64,000 bases of DNA from Maribacter luteus (lineage in GTDB: Bacteria > Bacteroidota > Bacteroidia > Flavobacteriales > Flavobacteriaceae): contig NZ_WKJH01000030.1 in the NCBI RefSeq assembly GCF_009674825.1, positions 124,001 to 188,000 on the forward strand. The letters are read 5' to 3'. Each line of letters starts with the position of its first letter. The stretch's first letter is position 1. Under the pieces are notes generated by a model. The model saw only the letters and a program-made list of their open reading frames with translations, was not told where the DNA came from and ran no database searches. The position numbers were made by a program, and so were the translations under genes. This document shows positions 17,452 through 26,136 of this stretch, piece by piece.

Positions 17452-18807
17452 ATGTACACGATACTTGACATAGAAACAACAGGAGGAAAATACAACGAAG
17501 AGGGTATCACGGAAATTGCAATCCATAAATTCGACGGACATAAAGTTGTAGACAAATTCATAAGCCTTGTAAACCCCGAAAGGGAAATACAACCTTTCGT
17601 GGCCAACTTAACGGGCATCAACAATAAAATGCTCCGAACCGCTCCCAAATTCCATGAAGTCGCCAAACGAATCGTTGAAATTACCGAGGATACGGTCTTG
17701 GTCGCCCACAATGCCCAATTTGACTATAGGATATTGAGAACGGAATTCAGGCGATTGGGATATAATTTTGAGCGAAAAACCTTGTGTACCGTAGATTTAT
17801 CAAAAAACCTTTTGCCAGACGCCGAATCGTACAGTCTGGGCAAATTGGTTAGATCCTTGGGTATACCCATGAGTGACCGCCATAGGGCCAATGGCGATGC
17901 CCTTGCCACGTTAAAACTATTTAAGTTATTACTTTCTAAAGATACCGGCAAAACCATAATCAAAGAAGTAGTTCGGGAAGAGACCCATGGCGAACTTTCA
18001 CAGCGCCAATTGGATATTGTGGAGCAAATGCCGTCAGAAACCGGTTTGTATTATATGCACGACAAAAAGGGAGACATCCTATTTTTAGGTAAAAGCACCA
18101 ATATCAAAAAACGGGTAAACCAACACTTTACCAAAAATGGTTCAAAATCAAGACAGCTTCAAAAAGAAACGAAAACCATAACTTTCGAAAAAACAGGTAG
18201 TGAGCTGGTATCCCTATTGAAAGAACATGAAGAACTATTAAAGAACAAACCAAGGTTTAACCATAAAGCCCGAAAAAAGCGTTTAACGGCATTATACCCA
18301 AGTATTAATGAAGATGGTTACCAAACCTTCGTAATTGCCCAGCAAACCAAGGAAAAATCCAATATAACCACTTTTAATAGTTTTCTTTCTGCAAAGAATT
18401 TTTTAGAAAAAATAACGGAAGAATTCCAGCTGTGCCCAAAAATAAACGGTTTAGAGGATAAAAATCCATGTGGATCGGATAACCAATGCTTAGGGGCTTG
18501 TATGGGAAAAGAATCGCCATCGGACTATAATCAAAGAGTACAAGAAGCAATTAACAAATACAGTATTTCAAACAAAACCCTTCTTATTGTAGACAAAGGT
18601 CGTGAAATAGGGGAATACAGTGCTATATTTATAAAAAATGGGGTTTTTATGGGTCTGGGATACTATGACCTAAACTATCAAATAAATAATATTCATATCT
18701 TGGAATCGATTATAACACCCATGAGGGGCGATATTACAACTAGTCACATCATTGATTCATATCTTAGAAAAAAACGAGTGAAGAAAATAATCGATTTTAA
18801 TAATTAA
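17452..18807 (+). CDS. DEDDh exonuclease fused to a UvrC-like GIY-YIG nuclease with Cys cluster
   Basis: 451 aa from the ATG at 17452 (a TTG sits one codon earlier). Residues about 1-165 are a DnaQ/epsilon-like exonuclease: ILDIETTGG (DxE), VAHNAQFDYRIL and HRANGDALAT supply the DEDDh acidic residues and His. Residues about 195-285 are a GIY-YIG domain (TGLYYMHDKKGDILFLGKS). Cys328, 340, 346 and 350 have spacing C-x11-C-x5-C-x3-C, like the iron-sulfur site of UvrC. The C-terminal UvrC RNase H-like and HhH domains are missing. A DNA-repair or proofreading role is inferred. Confidence 0.9.
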   Translation: MYTILDIETTGGKYNEEGITEIAIHKFDGHKVVDKFISLVNPEREIQPFVANLTGINNKMLRTAPKFHEVAKRIVEITEDTVLVAHNAQFDYRILRTEFRRLGYNFERKTLCTVDLSKNLLPDAESYSLGKLVRSLGIPMSDRHRANGDALATLKLFKLLLSKDTGKTIIKEVVREETHGELSQRQLDIVEQMPSETGLYYMHDKKGDILFLGKSTNIKKRVNQHFTKNGSKSRQLQKETKTITFEKTGSELVSLLKEHEELLKNKPRFNHKARKKRLTALYPSINEDGYQTFVIAQQTKEKSNITTFNSFLSAKNFLEKITEEFQLCPKINGLEDKNPCGSDNQCLGACMGKESPSDYNQRVQEAINKYSISNKTLLIVDKGREIGEYSAIFIKNGVFMGLGYYDLNYQINNIHILESIITPMRGDITTSHIIDSYLRKKRVKKIIDFNN

Positions 18808-18810
18808 GTT

Positions 18811-19647
18811 TTGAAGACCAACAAAAAGAACCGGGATTGGCGTGCTACCTTACATGAAATAATTTATGGTACGCATACACCAGCTGGCAAGTTATTCGAC
18901 ATTATACTACTGATTGTCATTCTATACAGTATTATCATCGTCATGCTCGAAAGTGTCCCAAGGTTCGACAATCAATACCATAGATTCTTCAATATTTCGG
19001 AATGGGTCGTTACCATTCTTTTTTCCATTGAATACATCCTAAGATTGGTTTGTATAAAAAAGCCCCGAAAATATATTTTTAGTTTTTTCGGCATTGTTGA
19101 TCTACTTTCCACCATTCCTAAATACCTTACTTTCTTCTTTATACAATCACAATATCTTACTGCCTTTAGGGCCCTTCGATTACTACGGGTATTCCGGATA
19201 CTTAAATTGGTAAGGTTTGTCGGGGAATCCAATAACTTGATTAGATCGTTAAAAGCAAGTAAAACCAAAATATTCGTATTTGTCTTTTTCGTTTTAGTGG
19301 TTTCGGTCCTATTAGGCACCATAATGTATTTGGTCGAAGGTCCTACACACGGTTTCAATAGCATACCCCATAGTATTTACTGGACTATCGTAACATTGAC
19401 CACGGTTGGTTATGGCGATATTTCCCCTCAAACCCCTTTAGGCCAATTCATCGCCACCTTGATCATGATCATTGGTTATGGGGTCATTGCCGTACCTACC
19501 GGAATTGTCTCTGCGGAATATGCAACCACTATCAAAGACCAAAAAGATAATGTTGAAGGTCGTTCCTGTCCTAACTGTGGTGCAGAAATACATCGTTCCG
19601 ATGCAGACTATTGTCGTAAATGTGGTTTTAAATTAACCGAAGAATAG
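18811..19647 (+). CDS. Voltage-gated-type K+ channel with C-terminal zinc ribbon
   Basis: Inner-membrane six-helix channel (278 aa). S1-S3 lie in about 28-110; S4 (Arg120-Arg135, FRALRLLRVFRILKLVRF) has basic residues every third position; the pore loop holds the selectivity filter TVGYGD (198-203), and S6 follows. The tail carries CPNC and CRKC (Cys253, 256, 268, 271), a zinc ribbon. The start is a TTG 3 bp after the exonuclease stop; the first internal ATG would cut S1, so the TTG is needed. Its stop overlaps the miaA GTG by 1 bp. Confidence 0.93.
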   Translation: MKTNKKNRDWRATLHEIIYGTHTPAGKLFDIILLIVILYSIIIVMLESVPRFDNQYHRFFNISEWVVTILFSIEYILRLVCIKKPRKYIFSFFGIVDLLSTIPKYLTFFFIQSQYLTAFRALRLLRVFRILKLVRFVGESNNLIRSLKASKTKIFVFVFFVLVVSVLLGTIMYLVEGPTHGFNSIPHSIYWTIVTLTTVGYGDISPQTPLGQFIATLIMIIGYGVIAVPTGIVSAEYATTIKDQKDNVEGRSCPNCGAEIHRSDADYCRKCGFKLTEE

Positions 19648-20570
19648 TGGACTCAAAAATTCTCATCACGGTAGTCGGCCCTACTGCAATTGGCAAAACC
19701 CGTTTAGGCATTGAACTTGCCAATTATTATAAAACAGAGATCATTTCGGCCGATTCCCGGCAATTTTATAAAGAAATGGAAATTGGCACAGCTGTGCCCA
19801 GCCAAGAAGAACTGTTAGCAGCCAAACATCATTGTATTCAACACAAAAGTATTTTTGACCGCTACAGTGTCGGGGATTTTGAGAAAGAATCCATGGTGCT
19901 TTTACGAAATTTGTACAATACACATGATAAAGTGATTTTAGTAGGTGGTAGCGGACTATATGTTGATGCCGTAACCAAAGGATTGGATGATTTTCCCACA
20001 GTACCTTCAAGTTATCGGGAAACACTGAACAAAACCTTGGAGGAGCAAGGAATTGGCGAGTTACAACGACAACTAAAGCTTTTGGATGAAAGTTATTATA
20101 ACACCGTTGACTTAGATAATCCACAACGATTGATCAGGGCCTTGGAAATTTGTTTGGCAACCAATAAGCCTTATTCTTCCTTTTTGAAAAAGAAGGATAT
20201 CGTAAGACCTTTCCACACCATTATCATTGGGATAAAAGCCGATAGGGAAATCATTTATGATAGGATCAACCAAAGGGTCGATCTAATGATCGCTAACGGA
20301 CTTATAGAAGAAGCTAAGGAAGTATACCCACATAAAGAACTGAACGCACTACAAACAGTGGGTTACAAAGAACTTTTCAATTATTTCGACGGTACATGGA
20401 CATTGGATTTTGCCATTTCGGAAATAAAAAAGAATACGCGACGCTTCGCGAAAAGACAACTGACCTGGTACAGAAAAAACGAAGATATCATTTGGTTCGA
20501 TTATCTTGATGATATAAGCCTCATAACAAAAAAAATTGATGAACAAATAACTGCTATAAAGAATGGATAG
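19647..20570 (+). CDS. miaA: tRNA dimethylallyltransferase
   Basis: Adds dimethylallyl to N6 of A37 in tRNAs reading UNN codons, the first step to ms2i6A. 307 aa, with P-loop GPTAIGKT (11-18), the DSR-type motif SADSRQFYKEMEIGTA, LVGGSGLYVDAV and the C-terminal ALQTVGYKELF and FAKRQLTWYR. Translation starts at GTG, overlapping the channel gene's TAG by one base; this implies translational coupling. It overlaps gntK by 8 bp. Confidence 0.97.
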   Translation: MDSKILITVVGPTAIGKTRLGIELANYYKTEIISADSRQFYKEMEIGTAVPSQEELLAAKHHCIQHKSIFDRYSVGDFEKESMVLLRNLYNTHDKVILVGGSGLYVDAVTKGLDDFPTVPSSYRETLNKTLEEQGIGELQRQLKLLDESYYNTVDLDNPQRLIRALEICLATNKPYSSFLKKKDIVRPFHTIIIGIKADREIIYDRINQRVDLMIANGLIEEAKEVYPHKELNALQTVGYKELFNYFDGTWTLDFAISEIKKNTRRFAKRQLTWYRKNEDIIWFDYLDDISLITKKIDEQITAIKNG

Positions 20571-21054
20571 GAAGGGAATTTATGTAGTTATGGGTGTTTC
20601 AGGTTGTGGTAAATCTACCATTGGATTATTATTGGCCGAAAAACTTGGAATCCCTTTTTTTGATGGTGATGATTACCACCCTGAAGCGAACGTCAAAAAA
20701 ATGAAAAGCGGCTTAGCTTTGAATGACGATGATCGTAAGGGTTGGTTAGAAGCCCTTAATGAACTAGCAATTGAACACAAACAAAAAGGTGCCGTTATCG
20801 CATGCTCAGCCCTAAAGGAAAGCTATAGATCACTTCTGCGTAAACAATTGAAAAAAGAAATGGCCTTTGTTTATTTACAAGGTTCATTTTCTGAAATTCA
20901 TGCCAGATTACAAGAACGAAAAGGACACTATATGCCTATTGAACTTTTGAAGTCACAATTTGAAACATTGGAAGAACCAAAAGACGCTATTACGGTTTCC
21001 ATTACCCATAGTCCTGATAGGATCGTAACCGAAATCCTAAAAAAGATAACATAA
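20563..21054 (+). CDS. gntK: Gluconokinase (GntK type)
   Basis: 163-aa cytoplasmic P-loop kinase phosphorylating D-gluconate to 6-phosphogluconate for the pentose phosphate or Entner-Doudoroff routes. Walker A GVSGCGKS (11-18), then FFDGDDYHPEANVKKMKSG (gluconate/Mg site) and ACSALKESYR and the LID region QERKGHYMP are all typical. No gluconate transporter or dehydrogenase is nearby. It is the last gene of the plus-strand run. Confidence 0.93.
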   Translation: MDRKGIYVVMGVSGCGKSTIGLLLAEKLGIPFFDGDDYHPEANVKKMKSGLALNDDDRKGWLEALNELAIEHKQKGAVIACSALKESYRSLLRKQLKKEMAFVYLQGSFSEIHARLQERKGHYMPIELLKSQFETLEEPKDAITVSITHSPDRIVTEILKKIT

Positions 21055-21056
21055 AA

Positions 21057-21081
21057 AAACCCCGACGAAATCGTCAGGGTC
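21057..21081 (-). terminator. Terminator of the response-regulator operon
   Basis: Read on the minus strand, CCCTGACGA / TCGTCGGGG pairs over 9 bp (one G-U) with a short AT loop and is followed by seven T residues. On the plus strand the same stem has a C-A mismatch and no T-run, so it serves the minus-strand genes. Confidence 0.75.
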
Positions 21082-21108
21082 ATTTACTATTTATCTGTTT
21101 ATGGTCTC

Positions 21109-21822
21109 TTATTCCGATTCGGTCTTAATGACCAACCTAAAACCTTCTCCATGAATGTTCAATATTTCGACGGTATCATCGCGCTTAAGGTATTTACGCA
21201 ATTTAGCGATATAAACATCCATACTTCTTGAAGTAAAGTAATTATCATCCCTCCAAATTTTTGTCAAAGCCAATTCCCTTGGCATCAAATCATTTTCATG
21301 CAATGCCAAAAGACGTAATAATTCATTTTCCTTAGGTGAAAGTTTAATCGCCTCTTCATCTTTATATTTCAAAAACCTCAATTTGGAATTCAAATGGAAA
21401 CCACCGATTTGGAATTCAAATTTCTTGCTGTCTGCCAATGTACTTGATGCTTTTCTTTGAATTATCGCTTTAAGCTTCATCAAAAGCACTTCCGAATCAA
21501 AAGGTTTGTTCAGGTAATCATCAGCTCCTGCCTTATATCCCTTTAGAACATCTTCCTTCATTGTTTTAGCGGTAAGGAATATGATAGGCACGTTCTCATT
21601 CTTTTCCCGAATCTCACGTGCTAAGGTAAAGCCGTCTTTATATGGCATCATAACATCCAAGATGCAGACATCATAATTGTCTTTTTTAAACTTTTCAAAA
21701 CCCTCCATTCCATTCTTGGCCAATGTAACATCAAAATTGTTCATTGACAGATAGTCCTTCAATACGATTCCAAAATTGGGATCATCCTCCACTAAAAGTA
21801 TTTTCTTGTTTACTGTTTCCAT
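21109..21822 (-). CDS. rprY: OmpR-family response regulator (RprY-like)
   Basis: 237-aa DNA-binding regulator. Receiver domain (1-120): acidic pair Asp13/Asp14, phospho-acceptor Asp56 in DVCILDVMMP, conserved Lys106 in YLNKPFD. The C-terminal winged helix (about 135-235) includes LSPKENELLRLLALH and RSMDVYIAKLRKYL. It lies 6 bp downstream of its cognate kinase in the same transcript. Resemblance to RprY of the Bacteroidota RprXY pair is by overall pattern; the regulon is unknown. Confidence 0.93.
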   Translation of the reverse strand: METVNKKILLVEDDPNFGIVLKDYLSMNNFDVTLAKNGMEGFEKFKKDNYDVCILDVMMPYKDGFTLAREIREKNENVPIIFLTAKTMKEDVLKGYKAGADDYLNKPFDSEVLLMKLKAIIQRKASSTLADSKKFEFQIGGFHLNSKLRFLKYKDEEAIKLSPKENELLRLLALHENDLMPRELALTKIWRDDNYFTSRSMDVYIAKLRKYLKRDDTVEILNIHGEGFRLVIKTESE

Positions 21823-21828
21823 AATTCA

Positions 21829-23409
21829 TTAAATTAATGGTAGTTTAATATAGAAAGAGCTTCCTTTATCTTTTTCGCTTTCTGCATAAACCTCACCTTG
21901 GTGATCTTCTATTATTCTTTTTACATAGGCTAGGCCCAAACCATGCCCTTTAACATTGTGTATATCCCCCGTATGTTCCCTGTAGAACTTTTCAAAAACT
22001 TTTTTCAGTACAGCCTTGCTCATTCCTGCACCCTGATCCTTTACCTGGATAACGATATTGCTCTTGACCACTTCAGTGTAAATATCAATTTTTGGTGCCA
22101 TTGGGGAATATTTAATGGCGTTGTCCAGGATATTCACTATAACATTCGTAAAATGCATTTCATTCGCTAAGACTTCTGTCCTATTCGCTTTTAAATGCGT
22201 TTCTATATAACCTCCCCTGTCTGCAACGATAAGTTCAACATGGGCTATGGCATCTTGTATTATATCATGCACATCTACCCTATCCTTACTAATATCCAAT
22301 TGGTTTTTTTCCAATTTCGATATTCGCAGTACGTTCTCAACCTGCGCATGCATTCTTTTATTCTCATCCCGAATCATCTGGAGGTAACGCATTACTTTTT
22401 CTTTATCATCGATAACCTGTGGGTTCTTGATTGCCTCTACCGCCAAATTTATGGTCGCAATCGGAGTCTTGAACTCATGGGTCATATTATTGATGAAATC
22501 GGATTTTATCTCCGAAATCTGTTTTTGCCTTATAAGTTGGTAAATAGCACTGGAATAGGCTACGATGATCACGAGGGTGAACAAAAGTGATAAAGCCGCC
22601 ATACCCAAAATGGAACGAATCAAAAAACGTTTCTTTTTAGGGAAATTGATCAACAAAGCATAATTGGAATTACCCTCAGAGTCTTTGAATATCAAAGTTT
22701 TATAAGGTGAAGGATTCCTAAAACTGAATTTCCGAGATTTTACGGAAGTCGGCAATCCCTTACTGGCTATACCGTATTCATAATCGGTGTTGATATTCCG
22801 ATTATACAGCTCGCGCTCCAACAACAATTCAATCGCCTGTTTAGAAACCCTATTGTGTATGGGCACGCGTTTGGCAAACTCCCCGAACATATCCTCAAAG
22901 GCCGAAATCTCCATCGAAGTCAGCCCTCCGATTTTTTCCACTTTTTCGATAGGGGTAACTCTGCTTTGATATCCATCAAGGCCCAAATCTTCTTTATAAG
23001 TAGCCTTTAAGCGCCTACTGGTATAATTTTTTATGGTCGTAGTGTCATCACCCATACCATTGTCAAAGAACGTTGATGCGATATTATATTCCTCTTCTAA
23101 AATTCCGTGGGAATAATAATGAATCTCATCTGAACTTATATCCTGATCGACAAAAAAGAAGTTTTTGAAATGGGAACTCTTTAAATCCCCTATACTATCC
23201 TTGATATTTACATACCTTTCAAAATAGTCGTTCCGCTCCCTTTCAGTAATCTTGTCGGATACCTTATCCAGTACATCCAACACACTGTTTGAAAACTGCT
23301 CCTCTTTATCCTCAACTGATTTCTTTATCCAATAGCCCTGAACGAAGATAATCCCTATCAATGATAGGCTCATCAGAATGACCAAAAGAACAAACAACCT
23401 CCTATTCAT
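21829..23409 (-). CDS. rprX: Sensor histidine kinase (RprX-like)
   Basis: 526-aa inner-membrane kinase. TM1 is at about 5-27, followed by a periplasmic sensor region of about 240 residues, then TM2 at about 275-300. The HisKA domain has NNMTHEFKTPIATI with phospho-accepting His311; the HATPase domain has the N box (NILDNAIKYSP), the G1 box (VKDQGAGMS) and GHGLGLAYVKRI. No HAMP or PAS domain is evident. It is the first gene of a two-gene operon with the response regulator. Confidence 0.95.
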   Translation of the reverse strand: MNRRLFVLLVILMSLSLIGIIFVQGYWIKKSVEDKEEQFSNSVLDVLDKVSDKITERERNDYFERYVNIKDSIGDLKSSHFKNFFFVDQDISSDEIHYYSHGILEEEYNIASTFFDNGMGDDTTTIKNYTSRRLKATYKEDLGLDGYQSRVTPIEKVEKIGGLTSMEISAFEDMFGEFAKRVPIHNRVSKQAIELLLERELYNRNINTDYEYGIASKGLPTSVKSRKFSFRNPSPYKTLIFKDSEGNSNYALLINFPKKKRFLIRSILGMAALSLLFTLVIIVAYSSAIYQLIRQKQISEIKSDFINNMTHEFKTPIATINLAVEAIKNPQVIDDKEKVMRYLQMIRDENKRMHAQVENVLRISKLEKNQLDISKDRVDVHDIIQDAIAHVELIVADRGGYIETHLKANRTEVLANEMHFTNVIVNILDNAIKYSPMAPKIDIYTEVVKSNIVIQVKDQGAGMSKAVLKKVFEKFYREHTGDIHNVKGHGLGLAYVKRIIEDHQGEVYAESEKDKGSSFYIKLPLI

Positions 23410-23484
23410 CTACCTACAAAATTAAAGATTTAACAACTAGTATTTTAACGTTTAACCTAACCTTAACAAAATTGTTAAAATTGC

Positions 23485-24075
23485 TCAAACCCCACTATCC
23501 TTAAGTAGAAGGCCATGTACCTCTTTTACTTTTGAACGTGTTTCATTAAGTGTAATATTGTCGATGACATAGTCGGACATTTTAATCTTATCCTCATCAT
23601 CCAATTGGTTACTCATACGATCCATTATTTTGGATTTGGATACATTGTCCCTCTCGATAACACGTTCTAGACGTATTTCCTGAGGAGCCGTGACCAAGAT
23701 GATCTTATCATAGAAATCTTCCTGTTTGTTTTCAAAAACAATTGCCGATTCTTGGATTACATATGCAGTTCCTTGTTTTTTCGCCCATTTAAGAAAGTCT
23801 TTACGAACCGCAGGGTGTACAATTTCATTCAACTGTTTCAACAGCCCTTTGTCCTTAAAAACCTTTTTTGCAATATACTCCCGATTCAAGGTTTTGTCTT
23901 TATAGGCAAGGTCTCCCAACAATGCTTTTATATCTTTTCGTAGTTTCTTTGAGGACATCATTAAATTTTTTGCCTCCTTATCCGAATCATAAACCGGGAC
24001 ACCCAGGTTTTTGAACATATTCGCCACGGTAGTTTTTCCACTACCGATACCTCCTGTCAATGCAACGATAATCAT
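23485..24075 (-). CDS. coaE: Dephospho-CoA kinase
   Basis: Last step of CoA synthesis: phosphorylates the 3'-OH of dephospho-CoA. 196 aa; P-loop GGIGSGKT (8-15), VPVYDSDKEAKNLM (substrate Asp), and the lid region with DRVIERD-type arginines. The ATG overlaps the upstream YbbR gene's TGA (ATGA, 4 bp), so the two are translationally coupled. The coaBC gene of the same pathway is 5.5 kb away in another operon. Confidence 0.96.
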   Translation of the reverse strand: MIIVALTGGIGSGKTTVANMFKNLGVPVYDSDKEAKNLMMSSKKLRKDIKALLGDLAYKDKTLNREYIAKKVFKDKGLLKQLNEIVHPAVRKDFLKWAKKQGTAYVIQESAIVFENKQEDFYDKIILVTAPQEIRLERVIERDNVSKSKIMDRMSNQLDDEDKIKMSDYVIDNITLNETRSKVKEVHGLLLKDSGV

Positions 24076-25031
24076 TGTTTTTTCAATATAAATTCAACCT
24101 GATTTTCATTTAACTCAGCACTTTGTAGGTTTTCCGGTTTTTTATGAAGTTGCAAAACGATCATTTTGGAAACATTGTCCTTTATGGTATCATAATCGGC
24201 TATTACTTCAAAATCGGTACTATGCAATTGCTTCAATTCATCCAAAGTACCTTTACAGAGTACCCCCACCTTATCTGGAAAGGTCCTAATTTCATACCTA
24301 TCAGGCAGGTTGATTACCTTAATGGGCACCTCAATGATTTTTTCAGAAAAACGATCCACCTTACCCTTAACCAATACTGAATTCTTTGAAAAACTGATAT
24401 TTGTCCATTCCGGTTTTTTGTACAAGGCAACTTCTTGGGAAAAATCTGATGATAGATCCAACAAATCCATGGTAACCGTATTCACCTTATCCAATGTATC
24501 TATAACATTCAAGGGCCCGCTAATCTTAATTTCACTGGGTTCTATAATAAGTTTTTCATTCAAGATATGGTTTTGCAAAAGGGTAATGTTCAGTTTTGAT
24601 TCTACTGGCACAATCTTGCTTCCCAAGCGGGTAAATTCAAAATACAGCGTATCCTTGTCTATATCTAGCAACGTCATTGACCTAAGTTGCTTATCAATTT
24701 GCTTTCGATAAACATTCTGTGGAATAAAATACCTGCCTTTTAAATGGCTTACGGCAGACACATCGACTATTACCTCTTTGTGCTTAAAATTGAACCCCAA
24801 GAACTGAAAGCCATTTGCCTGAACTTTTACATCAACATTTTTTTTTGAAACTTTTGTAAGTAGTAGGCTGTCCGGAATATTCTCGAACTTTAGTTCAAAA
24901 GTCGCATTGCTGGTATAGGTTTCTGACAAGTTGTTCAAAAACCATATTAAACTTGAGCAGAACAGGAACATCAAAAACATTTTTGCCTTTCTTCTTTTGA
25001 GTATGTTCTTGATTTTTGGTATCACTTTCAA
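24072..25031 (-). CDS. YbbR-like domain protein
   Basis: 319 aa. A basic N-terminus (KIKNILKRRKAK) precedes one TM helix (about residues 18-36), then several YbbR-like beta repeats are exported. In other bacteria YbbR (CdaR) proteins regulate diadenylate cyclase CdaA; no cdaA is in this window, so that role is only a possibility. The start is a TTG at 25031, with GTG two codons later as an alternative. It sits 6 bp after the glycosyltransferase and overlaps coaE. Confidence 0.82.
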   Translation of the reverse strand: MKVIPKIKNILKRRKAKMFLMFLFCSSLIWFLNNLSETYTSNATFELKFENIPDSLLLTKVSKKNVDVKVQANGFQFLGFNFKHKEVIVDVSAVSHLKGRYFIPQNVYRKQIDKQLRSMTLLDIDKDTLYFEFTRLGSKIVPVESKLNITLLQNHILNEKLIIEPSEIKISGPLNVIDTLDKVNTVTMDLLDLSSDFSQEVALYKKPEWTNISFSKNSVLVKGKVDRFSEKIIEVPIKVINLPDRYEIRTFPDKVGVLCKGTLDELKQLHSTDFEVIADYDTIKDNVSKMIVLQLHKKPENLQSAELNENQVEFILKKQ

Positions 25032-25037
25032 GTAATT

Positions 25038-26048
25038 CTAATTAAAAAATAGTTTTGGAAATAATTCTTTAGGGTTCTTTTTGCTAAAATTAATCCAAAT
25101 GGTTGATTTAAGAAAACCCCAACCATACCCCAAAAATTGGATACATACCGCTATCAGTGACAAAAAAGCAACCCCGATATTACCGTTTTTAAATAATGAG
25201 TCGAAAAAAATGACCGTAAAATACAGTATATAAGCAAGTAACGGCCAAGTTACACCTATTAAGAGCAACAATAGGGACGCTATAAATCCCAAGAAAAAAA
25301 CCGTAGGGAACCAATAGGTCAGCTTTGCCGTTCCCGGATGCCATTTATTAAGAATCGGCCTAACCATACCAAACTTATTTACTTGGTTATAGAACTTTTT
25401 CCAATCTATGCGGCGTTTATGGTAAACAAAGGCCTTAGGGATAAGTTTGGTGTCATAACCTTTTTCCCAGATACGGATGGTCAAATCAGGATCCTCACCG
25501 GGATGAATCTTGCCGTAACCCCCGACTGTTTCAAAAGCTTCTTTGGAAATACCCATATTAAAACTACGGGGCTGAAATTTATCCACAGATGATTTTCCCC
25601 CTCGTATTCCACCGGTCGTAAAAAAAGAGGTCATAGCATAATTGATTGCCTTTTGAACATTGGAAAAAGAATCATGGGCTGCATCCGGACCACCATAGCA
25701 ATGCACAAAACACCCATCTAGAGATTTTCGGGCTTCCTGCAAATATTGCGGAGGTAAAATACAATCGGAATCAAGAATGACAAAATAATTTCCCTTGGCC
25801 CGCTCCATTCCGTAATTCCTGGAATCCCCTGGGCCGGAATTCCCTTTTGGCAAATAGGTAATATCCAATTTGTCCTTAAAGGCATCTACTTCCCCTTTGG
25901 AGTCAATCGTGGAGCCATCCTCAACTATAATCACCTCAAACGGTTCTTTATAGGATTGAAGTACTAGGCTTTGCAACAATTCCCTTATTTCATTGGGCCT
26001 ATTGTAAACAGGTATGATAAATGAAAAGGAAATATCCATAGAAAGCAT
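25038..26048 (-). CDS. Family 2 glycosyltransferase, membrane-anchored
   Basis: 336 aa. The GT-A domain begins FIIPVYNRPNEIRELLQSL, with VEDGSTI and the DxD-like LDSDCIL, and a later GGYGKIHPGEDPDLTIRIWEKG acceptor region. Two or three TM helices in about 245-310 anchor it at the inner membrane. It probably transfers a sugar to a lipid or polysaccharide acceptor; the acceptor is unknown. Start ATG at 26048, or MDISF at 26039. It heads the ybbR-coaE transcript. Confidence 0.88.
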   Translation of the reverse strand: MLSMDISFSFIIPVYNRPNEIRELLQSLVLQSYKEPFEVIIVEDGSTIDSKGEVDAFKDKLDITYLPKGNSGPGDSRNYGMERAKGNYFVILDSDCILPPQYLQEARKSLDGCFVHCYGGPDAAHDSFSNVQKAINYAMTSFFTTGGIRGGKSSVDKFQPRSFNMGISKEAFETVGGYGKIHPGEDPDLTIRIWEKGYDTKLIPKAFVYHKRRIDWKKFYNQVNKFGMVRPILNKWHPGTAKLTYWFPTVFFLGFIASLLLLLIGVTWPLLAYILYFTVIFFDSLFKNGNIGVAFLSLIAVCIQFLGYGWGFLKSTIWINFSKKNPKELFPKLFFN

Positions 26049-26136
26049 TCTAAGTTAGATACGTTCTCGACTTACGTCCTGACCAACACGTGCCAATTAT
26101 TAGGCATATGAAAACCAAAACTATATCAAAAAAATA

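Noticed and set aside
22195-22590. 131-codon open frame on the plus strand inside the histidine kinase gene
   Set aside because: It lies wholly antisense to strongly conserved kinase motifs, has no ribosome-binding site and no recognisable protein features; a shadow frame.
25579-25587. Exact DnaA box TTATCCACA
   Set aside because: Single copy inside the glycosyltransferase coding sequence; other near matches (12.17 and 46.63 kb) are also isolated and inside genes. No cluster, so no origin claimed.
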